From positions 372,001 through 436,000 of the forward strand of contig CANMUP010000002.1 of assembly GCA_947501105.1 (NCBI GenBank): DNA of 64,000 nt, in the 5' to 3' direction. Each line of letters starts with the position of its first letter. Position 1 is the first letter of the stretch. Of the stretch, positions 63,881 through 64,000 are shown one piece after another. The translations under genes were made by a program, and so were the position numbers. The notes below the pieces were generated by a model, which had not been told where the DNA came from, did no database searches, and worked only from the letters and a program-made list of their open reading frames with translations. This DNA comes from an uncultured Flaviramulus sp. (lineage in GTDB: Bacteria; Bacteroidota; Bacteroidia; Flavobacteriales; Flavobacteriaceae).

Positions 63881-64000
63881 TTAAAATTGAAAGTTTATGT
63901 TAAACCCATAAGATCTTTGAGACGGTTGCTGAAGATTTGTGTCTCCAGTTGCAACAGTATATGTGTCTAAATCCCCATAAGTATCATCCTTAGTCCAGTA
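63881..64000 (-). CDS. SusC/RagA TonB-dependent transporter (C-terminal 39 residues)
   Basis: The gene runs past the window; only its last 39 codons are seen. The end reads RSYGFNINFQF, the typical final barrel strand of SusC/RagA proteins with an aromatic C-terminus, and the neighbour is susD. Before it, YWTKDDTYGDLDTYTVATGD fits the last extracellular loop. Confidence 0.85.
   Translation of the reverse strand, partial: YWTKDDTYGDLDTYTVATGDTNLQQPSQRSYGFNINFQF

Overview
The window is AT-rich, gene-dense DNA of a marine-type member of the Bacteroidota, most likely family Flavobacteriaceae. Supporting signs are T9SS/CHU_C C-termini, SusC/SusD genes, families typical of the phylum (DUF4293, DUF3667, BT_3928, DUF1599), a Rho factor with a long low-complexity insert, TAnnTTTG promoter boxes with no clear Shine-Dalgarno sites, and frequent TTG/GTG starts.

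Layout. 1-3.5 kb: the end of a VCBS/CRTAC1-like protein and a DUF5107-TPR protein. 3.6-13.6 kb: housekeeping genes (yidD, cysS, folE, a FadL-type porin with a Trp/Ser-rich lipoprotein, proS, tRNA-Glu, rpsT, rho). 13.7-28 kb: DUF4293, a YfcE-type phosphoesterase, truA, an MsbA-type ABC exporter, two tandem DUF3667 genes behind the diadenylate cyclase cdaA, folP, DUF1599, BT_3928, an orphan DppB-type permease, a TlpA-like protein, tpiA, prmA and clpS. 28-32.2 kb: a reduced-sulfur module (HMA protein, CstB-like persulfide dioxygenase-rhodanese, TauE, two half-size YeeE proteins, Crp/Fnr regulator). tRNA-Arg follows.

32.6-43.9 kb is the most unusual part. It is a tight co-directional run: a double-domain ModA-like lipoprotein, ModB- and ModC-like transporter parts, a MoaD-like carrier ending in Gly-Gly, an E1-like MoeB/ThiF homologue lacking key adenylation residues, a MacB/LolCDE-type FtsX permease and ATPase, a 1472-residue lipoprotein with two PQQ-like propellers, and a C-terminally anchored protein. 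I see no molybdopterin biosynthesis gene and no Mo/W enzyme beside it. I propose it as the candidate undescribed system: an oxyanion-uptake, sulfur-carrier and envelope module.

44.8-53.6 kb is a minus-strand methylated-glycine (dimethylglycine/sarcosine) demethylation locus: an FAD-GcvT dehydrogenase, ETF beta and alpha, a membrane Fe-S oxidoreductase, PurU to recycle the folate-bound one-carbon unit, and a class III aminotransferase-fold enzyme. The dehydrogenase-ETF-FeS part is visibly richer in G+C than its flanks, which suggests transfer.

53.9-64 kb is surface and nutrient uptake: a T9SS type B adhesin with six internal repeats, a MORN protein, and a Sus-type locus (SusC end, SusD, a LamG lipoprotein holding a perfect 524-bp duplication, and a phosphodiesterase with a LamG domain inserted in it).

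A dispersed intergenic repeat family (four copies seen) and a small palindromic element lie between housekeeping genes. No CRISPR array, IS transposase, phage gene or rRNA was seen.
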